Shown: positions 12,330-22,558 of the stretch, piece by piece | Position numbering within the stretch: position 1 is the first letter of the stretch | Layout: each line of letters begins with the position of its first letter | Source of the DNA: Takakia lepidozioides | Taxonomy: Eukaryota > Streptophyta > Takakiopsida > Takakiales > Takakiaceae | Assembly: GCA_030704615.1 (NCBI GenBank) | Contig: CM060734.1 | Span: forward strand, 40,624,042 to 40,688,041 | DNA: 64,000 nucleotides | Direction of reading: 5' to 3' | Position numbers and translations under genes: made by a program | The notes under the pieces: model-generated | Told to the model about the DNA's origin: nothing | Database searches by the model: none | The model's input: the letters and a program-made list of their open reading frames with translations, nothing else

Positions 12330-12550
12330 CCGGTGATCAGAGGTCTAGCACCTCCACTCATTGACTCTGTCAATGAACTTAGACAAAAGAACAAGGATAG
12401 GTCGATCATCAATCTCTCGCTCAAGGATGATATTGGTCTAGCATACCTGAGAGATCCTAGAAAAGTCTGGGACACTCACTTTCACAGTCACAGTCATAGT
12501 CACAGTCACTTTCTAGTACCATAATACCAATAATACTAGAGCACTGTATC
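12330..12550 (+). pseudogene. Copia Gag N-terminal piece
   Basis: The frame reads DRSIINLSLKDDIGLAYLRD then PRKVWDTHF, the pattern of plant copia Gag (UBN2-type) where a short helix ends in A..W..L. A short CACAGT-type repeat at 12481-12510 has expanded inside the coding region. The frame then leads through NTRALYLQ to the insertion point of the DNA transposon at 12558. Confidence 0.6.
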
Positions 12551-12557
12551 TCCAGGA

Positions 12558-13282
12558 GGGCAGTTGTAGGATATGGTGTCTCAGTTTGGACATCATCGGG
12601 CAGTTTTTCAATGACTGTGCTTTATGTTATCTTTTTTTTTGTTCACAATAGTTCATCTTTATTATAAATGACATTGGTTTTTGTATACCACCTACAAGAC
12701 CTATATAATGTAACATTTTTTTCGCAAATTAGATGAACTATAAGAATGCTACATGGTTTTGAATCTCAAAACACGGTTTTGTCATCGGCACAGTTTTTTG
12801 TACTCTAGACTCTAAGAAACATATCTAAATTTAACCAATTGTGGTAAGAACAAAAAATCATGTGTAGAAATTGTACAATATTTCAATAGATTAAAGTAGT
12901 TTGGAAATCTATGAAATTTTTACCAAACTATGGATTTTTTTATACACAAAAAACATATATTTTCATTAGTTCATAATATATTGTCTTTTGGATTTTTGGG
13001 ATATCATCTTTTACTAATAAATATACAAACATATAATCTAGGATGGCCAGGTGTTATATATGGTCATACACTCTAGGATTTGATTCCTAATTTTTTTTCA
13101 CAATTAAAGATTAAAATTTGAATGAATAATATATATAATATTTGGGGTTAGACCTTAAGTATTCTATTTTCTATTTTTATAATAATCAAATTGAAAAATA
13201 ATGTCTTAAATAAAAGAACAATATGGACTTTTATGGACGTCACCATTTGCCAAAAATAAGACACCCTATTTTTCAACTGCCT
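12558..13282. mobile_element. Non-autonomous DNA transposon in copia gag (element 1), 725 bp
   Basis: The ends are inverted repeats: left GGGCAGTTGTAGGATATGG then TGTCTCAGTTTGGAC, right end the complement of AGGCAGTTGAAAAATAGGG then TGTCTTA. Flanks carry AGGA at 12554-12557 and 13283-13286, a 4-bp target duplication. Removing the element and one AGGA joins the two gag halves without stop or frameshift, which confirms the boundaries. No transposase ORF is present. Confidence 0.75.
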
Positions 13283-13500
13283 AGGACAGATTATTTTCAA
13301 AGTTCACTAGGCTCAAAGAAGGAGTATCAATCACTGACTATCTCAAAGAGATATCAAATGGCATGAACTGCCTAGCCAATATGAGAGCCCCTGTTGCAGA
13401 AACCGAGATTGTCGAACAGATGATCAACTCTCTTCCTATTTGGCTGTACTTCTGAGTCTCAACGATCTGTCTAGAGGAGAGCATAATTACATTTCACAAC
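13283..13500 (+). pseudogene. Copia Gag central piece
   Basis: The frame reads LFSKFTRLKEGVSITDYLKE, CLANMRAPVAETEIVEQMI and NSLPIWLYF, the helix pair of copia Gag with the L.SLP signature. It is the continuation of the piece at 12330-12550 across element 1. A stop follows WLYF. Confidence 0.75.
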
Positions 13501-13559
13501 AAGCAGTGAGGTGATGATGAAGCTTAGTTCACAATATTCACAATTCACATTTGATGAAT

Positions 13560-13631
13560 TTGAACCTAGTGAAAATAGTCTTATTTGAATATTGTGAATT
13601 CATCAAATAAGGCTATTTTCACTAGGTTCAA
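13560..13631. repeat. 29-bp inverted repeat (hairpin), 14-bp loop
   Basis: Arms 13560-13588 and 13603-13631 are reverse complements with one mismatch (TTGAACCTAGTGAAAATAG core). The loop is ATATTGTGAATTCA, and a copy of its CACAATATTCA also lies just left of the arms. It interrupts copia gag between the central piece and the zinc knuckle. Confidence 0.9.
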
Positions 13632-13905
13632 GAACCATAACGGTCCCTTTAGATCCTCCGCGTCTGAGGATGGCCCATCAACAGAATTGGTGACTCACAG
13701 TTCTCGGTCAGAAGATTTTCGACCAAAAGTCGTCGGCCTTTACAATTATTGTGGTTGCACTGGGCATCTTATTCGCAGTTACAATGACTTGGCCATGGAA
13801 ATTATCAATCGCAAGCGAGATAGACGTGCACGCCCTGGTCTGTCAACTCATTTGATCGCGATGTCCGACGATGGCCCTGAGATCCTAGAGGACAACTTCG
13901 AGGAA
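13590..13905 (+). pseudogene. Copia Gag C-terminal piece with degenerate zinc knuckle
   Basis: LYNYCGCTGHLIRSYNDL corresponds to a nucleocapsid knuckle C-x2-C-x4-H-x4-C in which the first and last Cys are replaced (Tyr at the last) and an extra Cys has arisen. The frame ends at EILEDNFEE where element 2 is inserted. Loss of the metal ligands suggests long decay. Confidence 0.65.
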
Positions 13906-15404
13906 GGGTGAGTGCATGATCAGGTGGCTCAAAGGGTGAATGCAAGCTACGGTGGCTCAGAAAAGTCCCAGGGTGGCCTACACAAGAAGTCCCAACCTTG
14001 TTTTTTACAATTTTGATGTAATGACTATGGAAAAATTATAGTCGCTAGATTCATCCATGCTGAAAGATATGGACCGTCTAAAGTTAACACTAACATATAC
14101 TATCACATTATTTCTATTTTTCCTAGTAACAGACTTTTTTTTTTTTATTTTTTTTTTTTTTTTATTTTCATTATATCGCATAGTGGGACTCAAGCTACTC
14201 TTCATCTACATGAAATGTACCTTTTAGTGAAGCAAGTCCATTGTTTTATTTTGTGTCCATGCATTCATGTACTTTGGCAAAAATCAATTTTTTGAGGCTC
14301 ACAATACCATATAGAAGTAAGAACTTTCACTTTTTTGATGGTCTCTATAAGACTTTAATATATTTAAGAGTAGAGCAATACTAATATGAGTCTCTTTTAT
14401 CATATTTGTTTTCTATAGTGAGTGCAAAAAGTCCATAACACCTTTTTTTATGGACTGTGACATTGTCGTATGCACTTTTTAAAAGTCCATTACTTCAACA
14501 AATCAACTTCATTTCTTGGTGAGAATTTAAAGATTAGAGCTTGTAGTAGTATGAAACATAAAGTGAGTCTCATTTCATCATTGTAATAAAAAATTGTCTC
14601 TAAGGTACAATTGAATCAAACTATGTCCTGTAAAACCCGTGTTGTGACACAAAAATGTAGTCACCGTAGCCTGCATTCACCCCAAAAACGGCAGATCTGA
14701 GCTCCACGAAAGTCCATTGGCAAAAATTTAAGTTATGTTTTTTGTTCAAATATATTTTTATATTGATATATAATGATATGCCTAACATTTTTAGTTATTG
14801 GGTCCATCCTAAATATTTGAGATATTTTTTTTATTATAAATATTATTCTATAATTTAGAAATTTAAAAAAAAAACAAAAAACAAAAAACAAATTTGTAGG
14901 TCCCCAATTCTATAGGACATTTGTCCATCTAGTTATAAGAACTTATGGATAATGACAACCTTTATATTGTCATTGCAGAGTTCTACCCAAATATGAATTT
15001 TTTTGAACACCATGGATTTTTGAAATTTTGGGTATATGTGGAGGTATATAAAAGTCCATAGCACATTAACAAATGAATGAAATTGTCTACAAATTCATCC
15101 ATGTCTCTTATTCCTCACCGGTAATCTATATTCGGAGTGAAAATTAGTGTTTGAGAATCCAATTGTGGACGAACTGGAAATATGATGCTCGGAGTGCAAG
15201 TCCTAAAAAGTCCATAGCTCCATGAAAATCTAACTTGCAAAATAATCATACCAACATGTAAATATGGTACATGGCTAGCAACATTCAATCTCATTTGGGA
15301 CAAAAATAAATTTATTTGCACAAGGTTACAGATAATATGAAGAGCACTTACTGAAAAACTACAGTGTGACGTCCAAACTGAGCAACCTTAGCCTTCACTC
15401 ACTC
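13906..15404. mobile_element. DNA transposon between copia gag and protease (element 2), 1499 bp
   Basis: The left end GGGTGAGTGCATG...GGTGGCTCA pairs with the right end, whose complement reads GAGTGAGTGAAGG...GGTTGCTCAGTTTGGAC. Flanking GGAA copies at 13902-13905 and 15405-15408 give a 4-bp target duplication, and excision restores the copia frame. The left end carries a second copy of its first 28 bp (13934-13962) and an inverted copy lies at 14657-14684. The word AAAGTCCAT occurs at least five times inside. The right terminus (CTCAGTTTGGACGTCA) closely matches element 1, so both belong to one family. No transposase is visible. Confidence 0.75.
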
Positions 15405-15408
15405 GGAA

Positions 15409-16560
15409 GTGGATGTCTTCACAGTGGGTCTAGAATTGGATGGTCAGAAAGACAAGACCTGGTACATGGATTCGGGTGCTAGCTGACATGTGTTTGGAGA
15501 TCGTAGCTTTTTCACATGTATCTCTATCTCATGTACCGTCTGACCCAACATTAGAGCTGCAGGAGAGGAAACTCACCACATAGAGGGAAAGGGAATGTGG
15601 AAATCATACTACCAAGAGGTGAAATAAAAGAGATACCAAATATTTTGTATGTTCCCTCTTTGGGCAAGAATCTCATCTCAGTATGATCTCTCACAGATCA
15701 AGGCCATGTACTAATGTTCGATAGCTCCCAGTGCATCATACTCATGAAGCCCAATATTCTGGTTGGCAGAGGGGAATGCAACCCCTCGAACGGCCTATAC
15801 CACATCACTTCGAACTCCCCTCTCAAGCCTGAATTAACGCTTTCAATGGATACTCTACAGGAGATCCTATGTGCGGAGGTCCCCAAGGATGACAGTCTCA
15901 ATGCATTATGACACAAAAGACTGGCTCATCTCAACTAGCATAGTCTTTCAATCCTGTCTCGTAACAACATGGTATGAGGAATGCCCAGCCTCGAAGTTCA
16001 TGAAGGAGTCTGCACGTCATACCTAGAGGGGAAGTAAACTAGAGAGCGAGCTCCCAGGGTTAGTGAAAGCCGAGCCTCCCAAGTTCTCGAACTTGTGCAT
16101 GCAGACCTATGCGGCCTTTTCTAAGTGAACTCACTATTAGGTTCTAAGTACTTTCTCACCTTAGTAGATACTTCAGCCGCAAAACCTGGGAGAGGTTCCT
16201 CAACCTCAAGTCAAATACGTTTGAGGCATTCAAGGCTTGGAAGAAGGTCGTCGAGACTCAAATGGACAAAAATGGTCAAGACATTGCGAAGTGACCATGG
16301 TGGTGAGGTCTTATCTGAGCAATTCTAGCAACTTTGCAAAGATCAAGGACTAACGATGCAACTTACTCAAGCTCGCATACCGCACCAAAATGGTATTGCA
16401 GAACGGAAGAATCGCAGCCTACTCGAAAAAGCTCGCAGCATGATGGCAGAGGCACAAGAGTCACCCTATCCGTGGGCGGAAGTTGTTAACTGTGCCACAT
16501 TCCTCACGAATTTATCACCAACTCGCAAATGGCCCAATCAAACCAGATGAGAGCTTCACT
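15409..16560 (+). pseudogene. Copia protease, GAG-pre-integrase and integrase
   Basis: TWYMDSGAS (15457-15484) is the copia protease active site, followed at once by a stop. Next come NILYVPSLGKNLISV, a His/Cys region with HKRLAHLN, and LELVHADLCG, which is the GAG-pre-integrase to integrase junction. The integrase core continues as LLGSKYFLTLVD, then after a frameshift KTLRSDHGGEVLSEQF (second catalytic Asp region) and IPHQNGIAERKNRSLLEKAR (third catalytic Glu region). The frame ends at about 16560 in WPNQTR/ESFTGIKPNKR. At least four stops or shifts are present. Confidence 0.85.
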
Positions 16561-16575
16561 GGAATCAAGCCAAAC

Positions 16576-18060
16576 AAGAGAAATCAAAACACTTCTACTA
16601 CCATCCCCCCGCCACAAACAACCTGTACTCAAGTATTTGTTCAAATCTATTATTACTACGTTGCGGAGACCTACACCCCAACCCCGGCCCTCTTAATATT
16701 CAAGATATTATGGACACCCTTTCTATCGACTCTCAAGACAAACACGCTCTCTATTTCCAACCAAACTCCCTGACACTAGTACATAGCCACCGACACATCT
16801 CAGAACACTTCATGCATTTTTTTCCCCACAGTCAACCTACTGATCACACTCCTACACAACACATCACAACATTCGGTCTCCCCTCCAGTCTCTACCCAGC
16901 ACTCTCAAAGACTCTTTCCAAACTCAAATCCTTCTCCACTGCGCATATCCTCTTTTCCCTCATCGTCACCATCTCCCCTCTCCCGGACACTTGTAATAAC
17001 TATATTCACTCGCACTCGATTATCCCAATATGCACCCTCCTCTCACAATTGCAACAATTACCACCCCAACCGCATAACTACCAGCCGCCCCCCCACTACT
17101 AGTCTTAGATCCACTCCTCTCTCAACATATTAAACTCCACAACTGGAGCAGTCCATAAAATTCTAGGGGATCACCTCGCAATAGTCACCCCAGCCGCCCA
17201 ATATCTCCTCCTCACCTCCGAAAAATTCCCATTTCTCTCCAAAAACATCCTCTCTGCCACACTCGGGGCAGTCACTCCGATACCTGGGTACGAACCCCCC
17301 ACAACGGCACTACCCATGACACCCCCACCCGCCGCTACCACTACCGATACCCCCCTACCCCCATCCCACACCCGAGCACTCTCACAATAACTTCCTGGAA
17401 TGTTGGATCATTAGCCACTAGCATACAGAGCCTCCTCCATCTCTTCACAGAATCGTCACAGCCACACATTTTTCTCCTACAAGAAATCAAGTTACACACT
17501 ACCCACACCAGTAACTCCTACATAAATAAACTATTACCAAACTACTACATCCTATACGACAACCCCTTGATAGCCCAACAATGCACCTTACGAAGATCCG
17601 CACCCTACAAACCTACCCAGGGTGGTCTTGCACTAAGTATTCTTCGTACGCACCACTCCCCTAGTACCACCACCAAACTCACCATACCTCTCCCTCTCCG
17701 ATCTCACCTTCAAATCATACAACTACACCCCCCATCCTTATGCCCGATCCTCCTCATATATCTGTACATGCCTTCCCATACGGATTTCCCTTATACCAGA
17801 CATACTACACACTATAACCAGTACAATCACCCATACGGACTATCAGCAACACCATGTCATCCTCGCAGGAGACTTCAACAGAGATATCGCTATGACCGGG
17901 CACTCATCCAATGGCGCTCACGTATTCCTATCCTCAACTGACCATGAATGGGCCAGATTCACCCAAAACCTACAACTAAAATATATCCCAGCTGACCACC
18001 AATATTCCAGGCATGGCGGCCTCAACTATTCATCCCTAAGTCTACTAGACGGCTTCTAAC
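16576..18060 (+). mobile_element. Truncated LINE, C-rich, with endonuclease domain
   Basis: Copia sequence ends abruptly and a segment extremely rich in C and poor in G on the plus strand begins. Its 3' part encodes an apurinic-like endonuclease, so it is a non-LTR retrotransposon; the first 800 bp may be ORF1 or the ORF2 lead, without recognisable domain. The element stops at about 18060 before any reverse transcriptase, so it is truncated or was cut. Confidence 0.65.
17382..18058 (+). pseudogene. LINE APE-type endonuclease domain
   Basis: ITSWNVGSLATSIQSLL is the first beta strand with the metal-binding Asn; HIFLLQEIKL carries the catalytic Glu; after frameshifts VILAGDFNRDIAMTGHS (GDFN at about 17868-17879) gives the catalytic Asp/Asn pair, and SRHGGLNYSSLSLLDGF matches the final S.IDYI-type strand. 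The domain nicks target DNA to prime reverse transcription. At least one frameshift (between about 17690 and 17850) breaks it. Confidence 0.75.
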
Positions 18061-18567
18061 CCTATTTTAAGTAATTCCAAACTTTTGGCTTAAATCCGGA
18101 CCAAACTTAATATATATCATAATTAAAATTATTTCAGGTATTAATAATAATATCGTGGAATATTGAGTCATTTAACTTGTGAAGTTGCACAATCCCATTC
18201 ATGTAACATCGAATGGTAAGTCGAATGACATACTTTGCATCAGAAAATTATAAAGATAAGATCGATTGAATGAAGTTATTAATAAATTGATAGATGTATG
18301 ACATAAACAGATGATTCAAGAAGATAATATACAAATGAAAAGTAAACATCCATATCATGCTTACAGTATAGTAGTACCATGAACCAATGTATTGCAAGTT
18401 TTCAATTGATGGATTAAAATGTTGAATGGAATAAGGTTGGATTTCAATGAAACATGTGAATTATGTTTCAAAATATTTAGGGATCATTCCGATGTTCATA
18501 TGACAACCAAATATTGTGGAAGAGTGTCATGTAGATTCAGCTATAAAGTCATTGAACCAAGCTGGAA

Positions 18568-19210
18568 TTAGGTTTTAGGTTATAGAGTTTGGCTAGGGTA
18601 CATTGAAACATAGTACTTGGTATGAATGGAAAAGAAAATATGGGAAAGTGTACAGATGACTTGGCACCTATGAAAAATTGTTAATGAAATATCCCAACCA
18701 CAAATTGTATCCAAATTTCTATGAGGAATGTGAATCAAACAGTGGAGTTTGGTTCAGGGTTTAGGGTTTAGGGTTTTAGAAAATTGTAAATGGACAAACA
18801 ATTATGAAGTTTGAGTCTTTACCCATACGTAGAACAATTCATGAAATATTATCCCCACCACTTCGACCGTACCCAAAATTGGAAGTAATAAATAAATAAG
18901 CATCAAACATTGAAATTAGGTTTTAGGGTATAGAGTTTGCGAGGGTACTAACCATAGTACTCGGTATGAATAGAAAAGAAAATATTGGGAAGGGTACATA
19001 TGACTTGTCACCTATGATTTAGGGTTTAGGGAATAAAATTTCCCAACCACTGATTGTATCTAATCTATGAAGAATGCGCATCAAACAATGGAGTTACGTT
19101 TAAGGGCTTAGGGTTTAGGGTTTAGAGAACTATAAATGGACAAACAATTATGGAATGTGAGTAAAAAAATGACAGAAATATGGGAAAGAGTACAAGTGAC
19201 TTGTCACCTA
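18568..19210. repeat. 347-bp tandem duplication with telomere-like tracts
   Basis: Two and a fraction copies: the TTAGGTTTTAGG...TATAGAGTTT block occurs at 18568 and 18916, and TGGACAAACAATTATG at 18791 and 19137. A third partial start follows at about 19165. Each copy contains GGGTTTAGGGTTTAGGG-type sequence (18755-18776, 19016-19031, 19098-19127), the plant telomere repeat, in an AT-rich setting. Confidence 0.75.
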
Positions 19211-19277
19211 ATTTGACTCCATAGTTTACTGCATTGGATGAGAAATTGAAGATGTGATGCGAAAGAATGCCCTGAAG

Positions 19278-19301
19278 AAGCACGCGCGATCGCGCGTGCT
19301 T
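19278..19301. repeat. Palindrome family A, copy 1 (perfect 24 bp)
   Basis: A perfect palindrome centred on CGATCG, core GCACGCGCGATCGCGCGTGC with one further paired base outside the AGC...GCT ends. It is the best copy of a motif found 13 times between here and 31480. Confidence 0.95.
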
Positions 19302-19309
19302 TACTTGGT

Positions 19310-20320
19310 TGGTACTTGTATTCTATCGACCACAACAACACCATTGATACCCAGATGATTAGATGACACATATGAGGATATGTCTGAGTGCATACTCCAA
19401 ACAGTAAAGTGTTTCGGAAGACATTAGTTCACATTATACAATGTCAACTAAAATCTTCTGTTGCACTTTATCTGTCTTGCCATGCACACAGAGTATGATA
19501 ATTCATATATGTGGTGGCATTGTCACTCTTATTTATGATGGGCGGAGGTGTTCAATGTGGACACAATAGTATACTATAGTATCCAACCATCTTGAAGGAA
19601 AACTTCAGTTGGTGGTCAGGAGGTACACCCACAGGATTTATTCTCCACTCGGATATCGCCTGGTTAAGAGTATACAAAGCTACGTGGTCTATATTGAAGT
19701 TTGGCGATTTTGTTGAGATGAACTCTTGCATACGCCAACCAGGCAATCCGCCGGTACGTTTGACTGACGACTGAACATGAAACACAACATTATGTTATCT
19801 GGATTAGTATCTCATGGCATTATTTCAAGATTGAGAGGAAAGGCCGAAGTTTGAAACAAATCATAATGTCACGGATGTCAGGCCAATATACAAATGGGAA
19901 TCCCACTGGGAAGAAATGGAATTGGAAGAAACTAACATACAATTAAGCTAGAATAGGGGACATTCAATTGTGACTGCAATATGGAATAAACGGAATGGAC
20001 TAAATCAATGTCACAATTAAACTGGAAATCTCAAAAGCTGCAGATCATTTAATTGGTTTCAAAAATCGTGAAGAATACTTTATTATTCAACAGTGAAGAA
20101 AGAAAACGGAGACATCGTTGGTGTTTAAATGTACAGTCATATATGCCTGCCTAAAACTGAGATGAAGGACTATATCATGGTGATTCAGGACACCCCCAGT
20201 GAATCTCATGAAAACTTATCGGGTACCCAGAAAGTGATCCTACTGATTATTGTGGGTATTCGATGGAACCACATGGAGATTCTAAACTGGTTCAAGGACA
20301 CTCCTGTGAGCCCATGAAGA
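19310..20320. other. No assigned gene; weak coding signal at 19552-19790
   Basis: Both strands are open at 19552-19785. The plus frame (FSWWSGGTPTGFILHSDIAW) and the minus frame (GGLPGWRMQEFISTKSPNFN) both look protein-like and I cannot choose. At 20215-20300 a plus frame reads IGYPESDPTDYCGYSMEP, vaguely like the neighbouring Tyr-Pro-rich ORF. Confidence 0.4.
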
Positions 20321-20321
20321 A

Positions 20322-20954
20322 TCAATCTATTTCTGATGATTCCGAATTGTTAGAACTTACAGTTGACGTAGGTGTGTATTGTGCCAAAAATGAGGCCAAT
20401 GCAGCCGACCCGGGTCTGAGGTGTCTAAAGTATCCTATTGGTGAGTATTGTGGGGATCCCAGAGTATACCCTGGCGATGAGGGTGTATACTTTGGGTATG
20501 CCGGAGTGTACTCTGGGGTTGAGGGAGTGTACTCTGGTGATACGGGAGTATACTCCGGGGATCCGGGTGTATAATCTTGGGTATCTAGCGTATACGCAGG
20601 GTACATAGTGCAGAAATCATTTGATTCCGCCGATACTTCAGCTACAGGATCTCCGGAAGACCCTCCACAGTATTGTTCTAGAAAATAACTTAAAGCGGCT
20701 GACCCGGGAGGAACGTCGCAAAAATATCCTATTGGTGAATAATTGTCCTGATCGTCTGATTCAGGGGAGTAGGTGTCAGGCTCCTCTGTGGATGGAATTG
20801 TAGAAACTGGAGATGATATAACATGAACTCCTTTGGAAGGTCCTGTCATAATAACCGCAGCTCCGCATTCACCTTGTGAGGAGGGTGAAAGCGTTGTCTT
20901 GTGTCCGGTATGTTTCATCTCCTTCTCCTCCCTCATCGAACACGAATCCACCAC
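20322..20954 (-). CDS. Protein with RNA polymerase II CTD-like heptads
   Basis: A 210-residue minus-strand frame. Residues 121-176 (20594-20427) are consecutive seven-residue units beginning with Tyr: YTLDTQD, YTPGSPE, YTPVSPE, YTPSTPE, YTPAYPK, YTPSSPG, YTLGSPQ, then YSPIGYF. Most match the CTD consensus YSPTSPS at Tyr1, Thr/Ser2, Pro3, Ser5 and Pro6, with Glu favoured at position 7. Two copies of a flanking module, YSPIGYF plus PGSAAL plus FL.QY, lie at residues 72-95 and 170-193. The rest is Ser/Pro-rich and probably disordered. The formal start is GTG; the frame is open upstream to a stop near 20985, so this is probably an internal or last exon. A related module at 32287-32514 with mainly synonymous differences supports the frame. 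Function unknown; a phosphorylatable CTD mimic is an inference. Confidence 0.6.
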   Translation of the reverse strand: MVDSCSMREEKEMKHTGHKTTLSPSSQGECGAAVIMTGPSKGVHVISSPVSTIPSTEEPDTYSPESDDQDNYSPIGYFCDVPPGSAALSYFLEQYCGGSSGDPVAEVSAESNDFCTMYPAYTLDTQDYTPGSPEYTPVSPEYTPSTPEYTPAYPKYTPSSPGYTLGSPQYSPIGYFRHLRPGSAALASFLAQYTPTSTVSSNNSESSEID

Positions 20955-21019
20955 AATGGAAGAATCATCAAGAACTCGTGCTCAGATATAGAATGTACAG
21001 AAAGAGACACGCGAAGAAC

Positions 21020-21210
21020 GCACGATCGCGCGTATTTGGTCCACAATTATAAAATCCGATTATAAGCAACAACGATGTTGCTAAGCATGGCGAACGGAAT
21101 CCATATACATGACTTTGTTCTTTCAGTCATATAAGAGTATCGTGACATCTATTATCCCAAGAAAATTCTTTTGAGCTGTAGCAACATCAAAATCACGCGC
21201 GATCGCGCGT
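21020..21210. repeat. Palindrome family A, copies 2 and 3
   Basis: Copy 2 at 21020-21033 (GCACGATCGCGCGT) and copy 3 at 21195-21210 (ACGCGCGATCGCGCGT, perfect). Both lie upstream, in minus-strand sense, of the heptad ORF in non-coding sequence. Confidence 0.9.
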
Positions 21211-21630
21211 TATTGAGTTGAGGCACAGATTAACTAATTTCATCCCACTGCGAGAAGTCTACCGGAAGGACTATTAAAGTACATTGAGAACATTGAGGAT
21301 TATCCAGCTGGAAGTCGTTTTTATTTATATTTAGAATAAGACTGAAACGAAGAAGTCAAATTCGCACTATTGCGAAAGGTTCAATAATTGCATAATCCTT
21401 AAAATTGCAAACTATGAGTTTACTGTCGTACTAATGAATGATTTCTTCGACCACTTATACTTTGGTATTAGCTATTGTTCGTTAGTTCTCCTGTAGGTGA
21501 CGACTTGCACTGAATGAAGCACTTACTATTGGATGTTATATATTTATCTACGAATTGTTCAATTATATCATTTTTATCAACCCCGTAAATTGGTGCGCAT
21601 CAATCCAAAAGTCCAGGGCAGTTTGACATA

Positions 21631-21993
21631 TTACTTGTCGTCAACATCGTTTAGGTTGTTCATCGATTCTGTAGAGCACTCTTTCAGATTGGACAGTGAA
21701 GATGTGATGTCCAAAAATGGTATAAAGGTGCGCGCGCGATCGCGTACAGCTGCAGAACTGCTGGCTCCAACAGAGTTCTGACTGTCCAAAGCAATATTGA
21801 GGCCATCAACGTCAACTACAGCAGTTTGTTGTCTACTGCTAATGCCTGACTCCCAGTATGCAATCAACTCGTCCAACTGTTCTCCACTCAAATCAGTCTG
21901 AGTTCCTTGGGAAACATAAATCTTGTCCCCTTGTGTGCACAGGCTAAGAGACGAGACCTGCCCTTCAATTACGTCCTCATTGCCCCCAGCCAT
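21631..21993 (-). CDS. Unrecognised ORF or exon, minus strand
   Basis: A 120-residue frame starting MAGGNEDVIEGQVSSLSL with an even amino-acid composition (GEQLDELIAYWESGISS, VDVDGLNIALDSQNS). It lies between the ParB-like exon and the heptad ORF on the same strand. It contains one palindrome copy (21729-21747), translated as AAVRDRART, which is the only clear case of the motif inside an open frame. No domain recognised. It could be an exon of the heptad protein gene. Confidence 0.35.
   Translation of the reverse strand: MAGGNEDVIEGQVSSLSLCTQGDKIYVSQGTQTDLSGEQLDELIAYWESGISSRQQTAVVDVDGLNIALDSQNSVGASSSAAVRDRARTFIPFLDITSSLSNLKECSTESMNNLNDVDDK
21729..21747. repeat. Palindrome family A, copy 4
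   Basis: GTGCGCGCGCGATCGCGTAC, one-sided divergence of the core, inside an open minus-strand frame. Confidence 0.8.
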
Positions 21994-22102
21994 ACAAGGA
22001 GGACATCCACAGATTTGTCTCTCATATAGACCAGAACAGGTTCTAGAAACAGAATTGTGGATCTTTCATGGCACAATCACACTCTAAAAATTCCATAGAT
22101 TT

Positions 22103-22113
22103 GCGATCGCGCG
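22103..22113. repeat. Palindrome family A, copy 5, in an intron
   Basis: GCGATCGCGCG lies about 20 bp downstream (minus-strand sense) of the splice donor that ends the ParB-like exon; in minus sense it reads CCTCGCGCGATCGC. Confidence 0.85.
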
Positions 22114-22136
22114 AGGTAAACGTTGATGTACTATAC

Positions 22137-22500
22137 CTTTGCAGCCATAATTGTGTGCTGGCCTCCAATGACGAAGAATTTTGAATTGTTAATATCTTTC
22201 TGATGCCTTGGTTTCATCGCAGACACCTGGGTTGGCACCTGTTCGTTCCTCGGCGCCAGATAGACGGGATGTTTCGTATCTAGAACCCGCAACTGGTACA
22301 GACGGGCTTTGACATCATCTTTGTGATTAATATTTAGCGGACGATACACCATGCTTCTTGGAACAAGTTCCATCCTTGAGATGTCAATTGAGATTATGTG
22401 GTTGAACCCAAAAAGAAACATGTCTTTGTAGTCATTCTGCAGACTTTATTTCAACGCCTCGCATTTTTTCTTGTCGAAAATCTCGCCAGGTTTTGGCTTC
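22137..22500 (-). pseudogene. ParB-like domain exon (inverted part of a split gene)
   Basis: Minus frame KPKPGEIFDKKKCEALK, stop, SLQNDYKDMFLFGFN, then IISIDISRMELVP, YRPLN, HPVYLAPRNE and FFVIGGQHTIMAAK. This order (a strand leading to RPLN, a helix, a PV.L strand, then V..GQH...AAK) is that of ParB/sulfiredoxin-like nucleotide-binding domains, where GQH is the signature turn. The exon ends AAG followed by the donor GTATAG (22136-22131), phase 0. The expected next exon begins phase 0 at 23147 on the opposite strand, suggesting an inversion. A TAA near 22439 breaks the frame. Confidence 0.55.
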
Positions 22501-22558
22501 TTGTTGTCATTCATAAATACAATATCGATTTTATTTTTTTATTTTTTTTGTTGACTGG

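Larger units (their letters stand above)
11909..16575 (+). mobile_element. Ty1/copia retrotransposon internal region, degenerate and nested
   Basis: Copia-type order on the plus strand: primer site (11912), gag in three pieces (12330-12540, 13283-13500, 13590-13905), aspartic protease (15453-15490), GAG-pre-integrase (15550-16110) and integrase (16120-16560). Reverse transcriptase is missing because the sequence switches to a LINE at about 16575. Two DNA transposons (12558-13282, 13906-15404) sit inside; removing each with one target copy brings the flanking coding pieces into one frame. Stops and frameshifts elsewhere show it is dead. Confidence 0.85.

Noticed and set aside
20263-20574. Plus-strand ORF of 103 residues across the heptad region
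   Set aside because: It is the antisense shadow of the 21-bp-periodic repeat. The module copy at 32.4 kb supports the minus frame. The upstream plus text (GYPESDPTDYCGY) is intriguing but unsupported.
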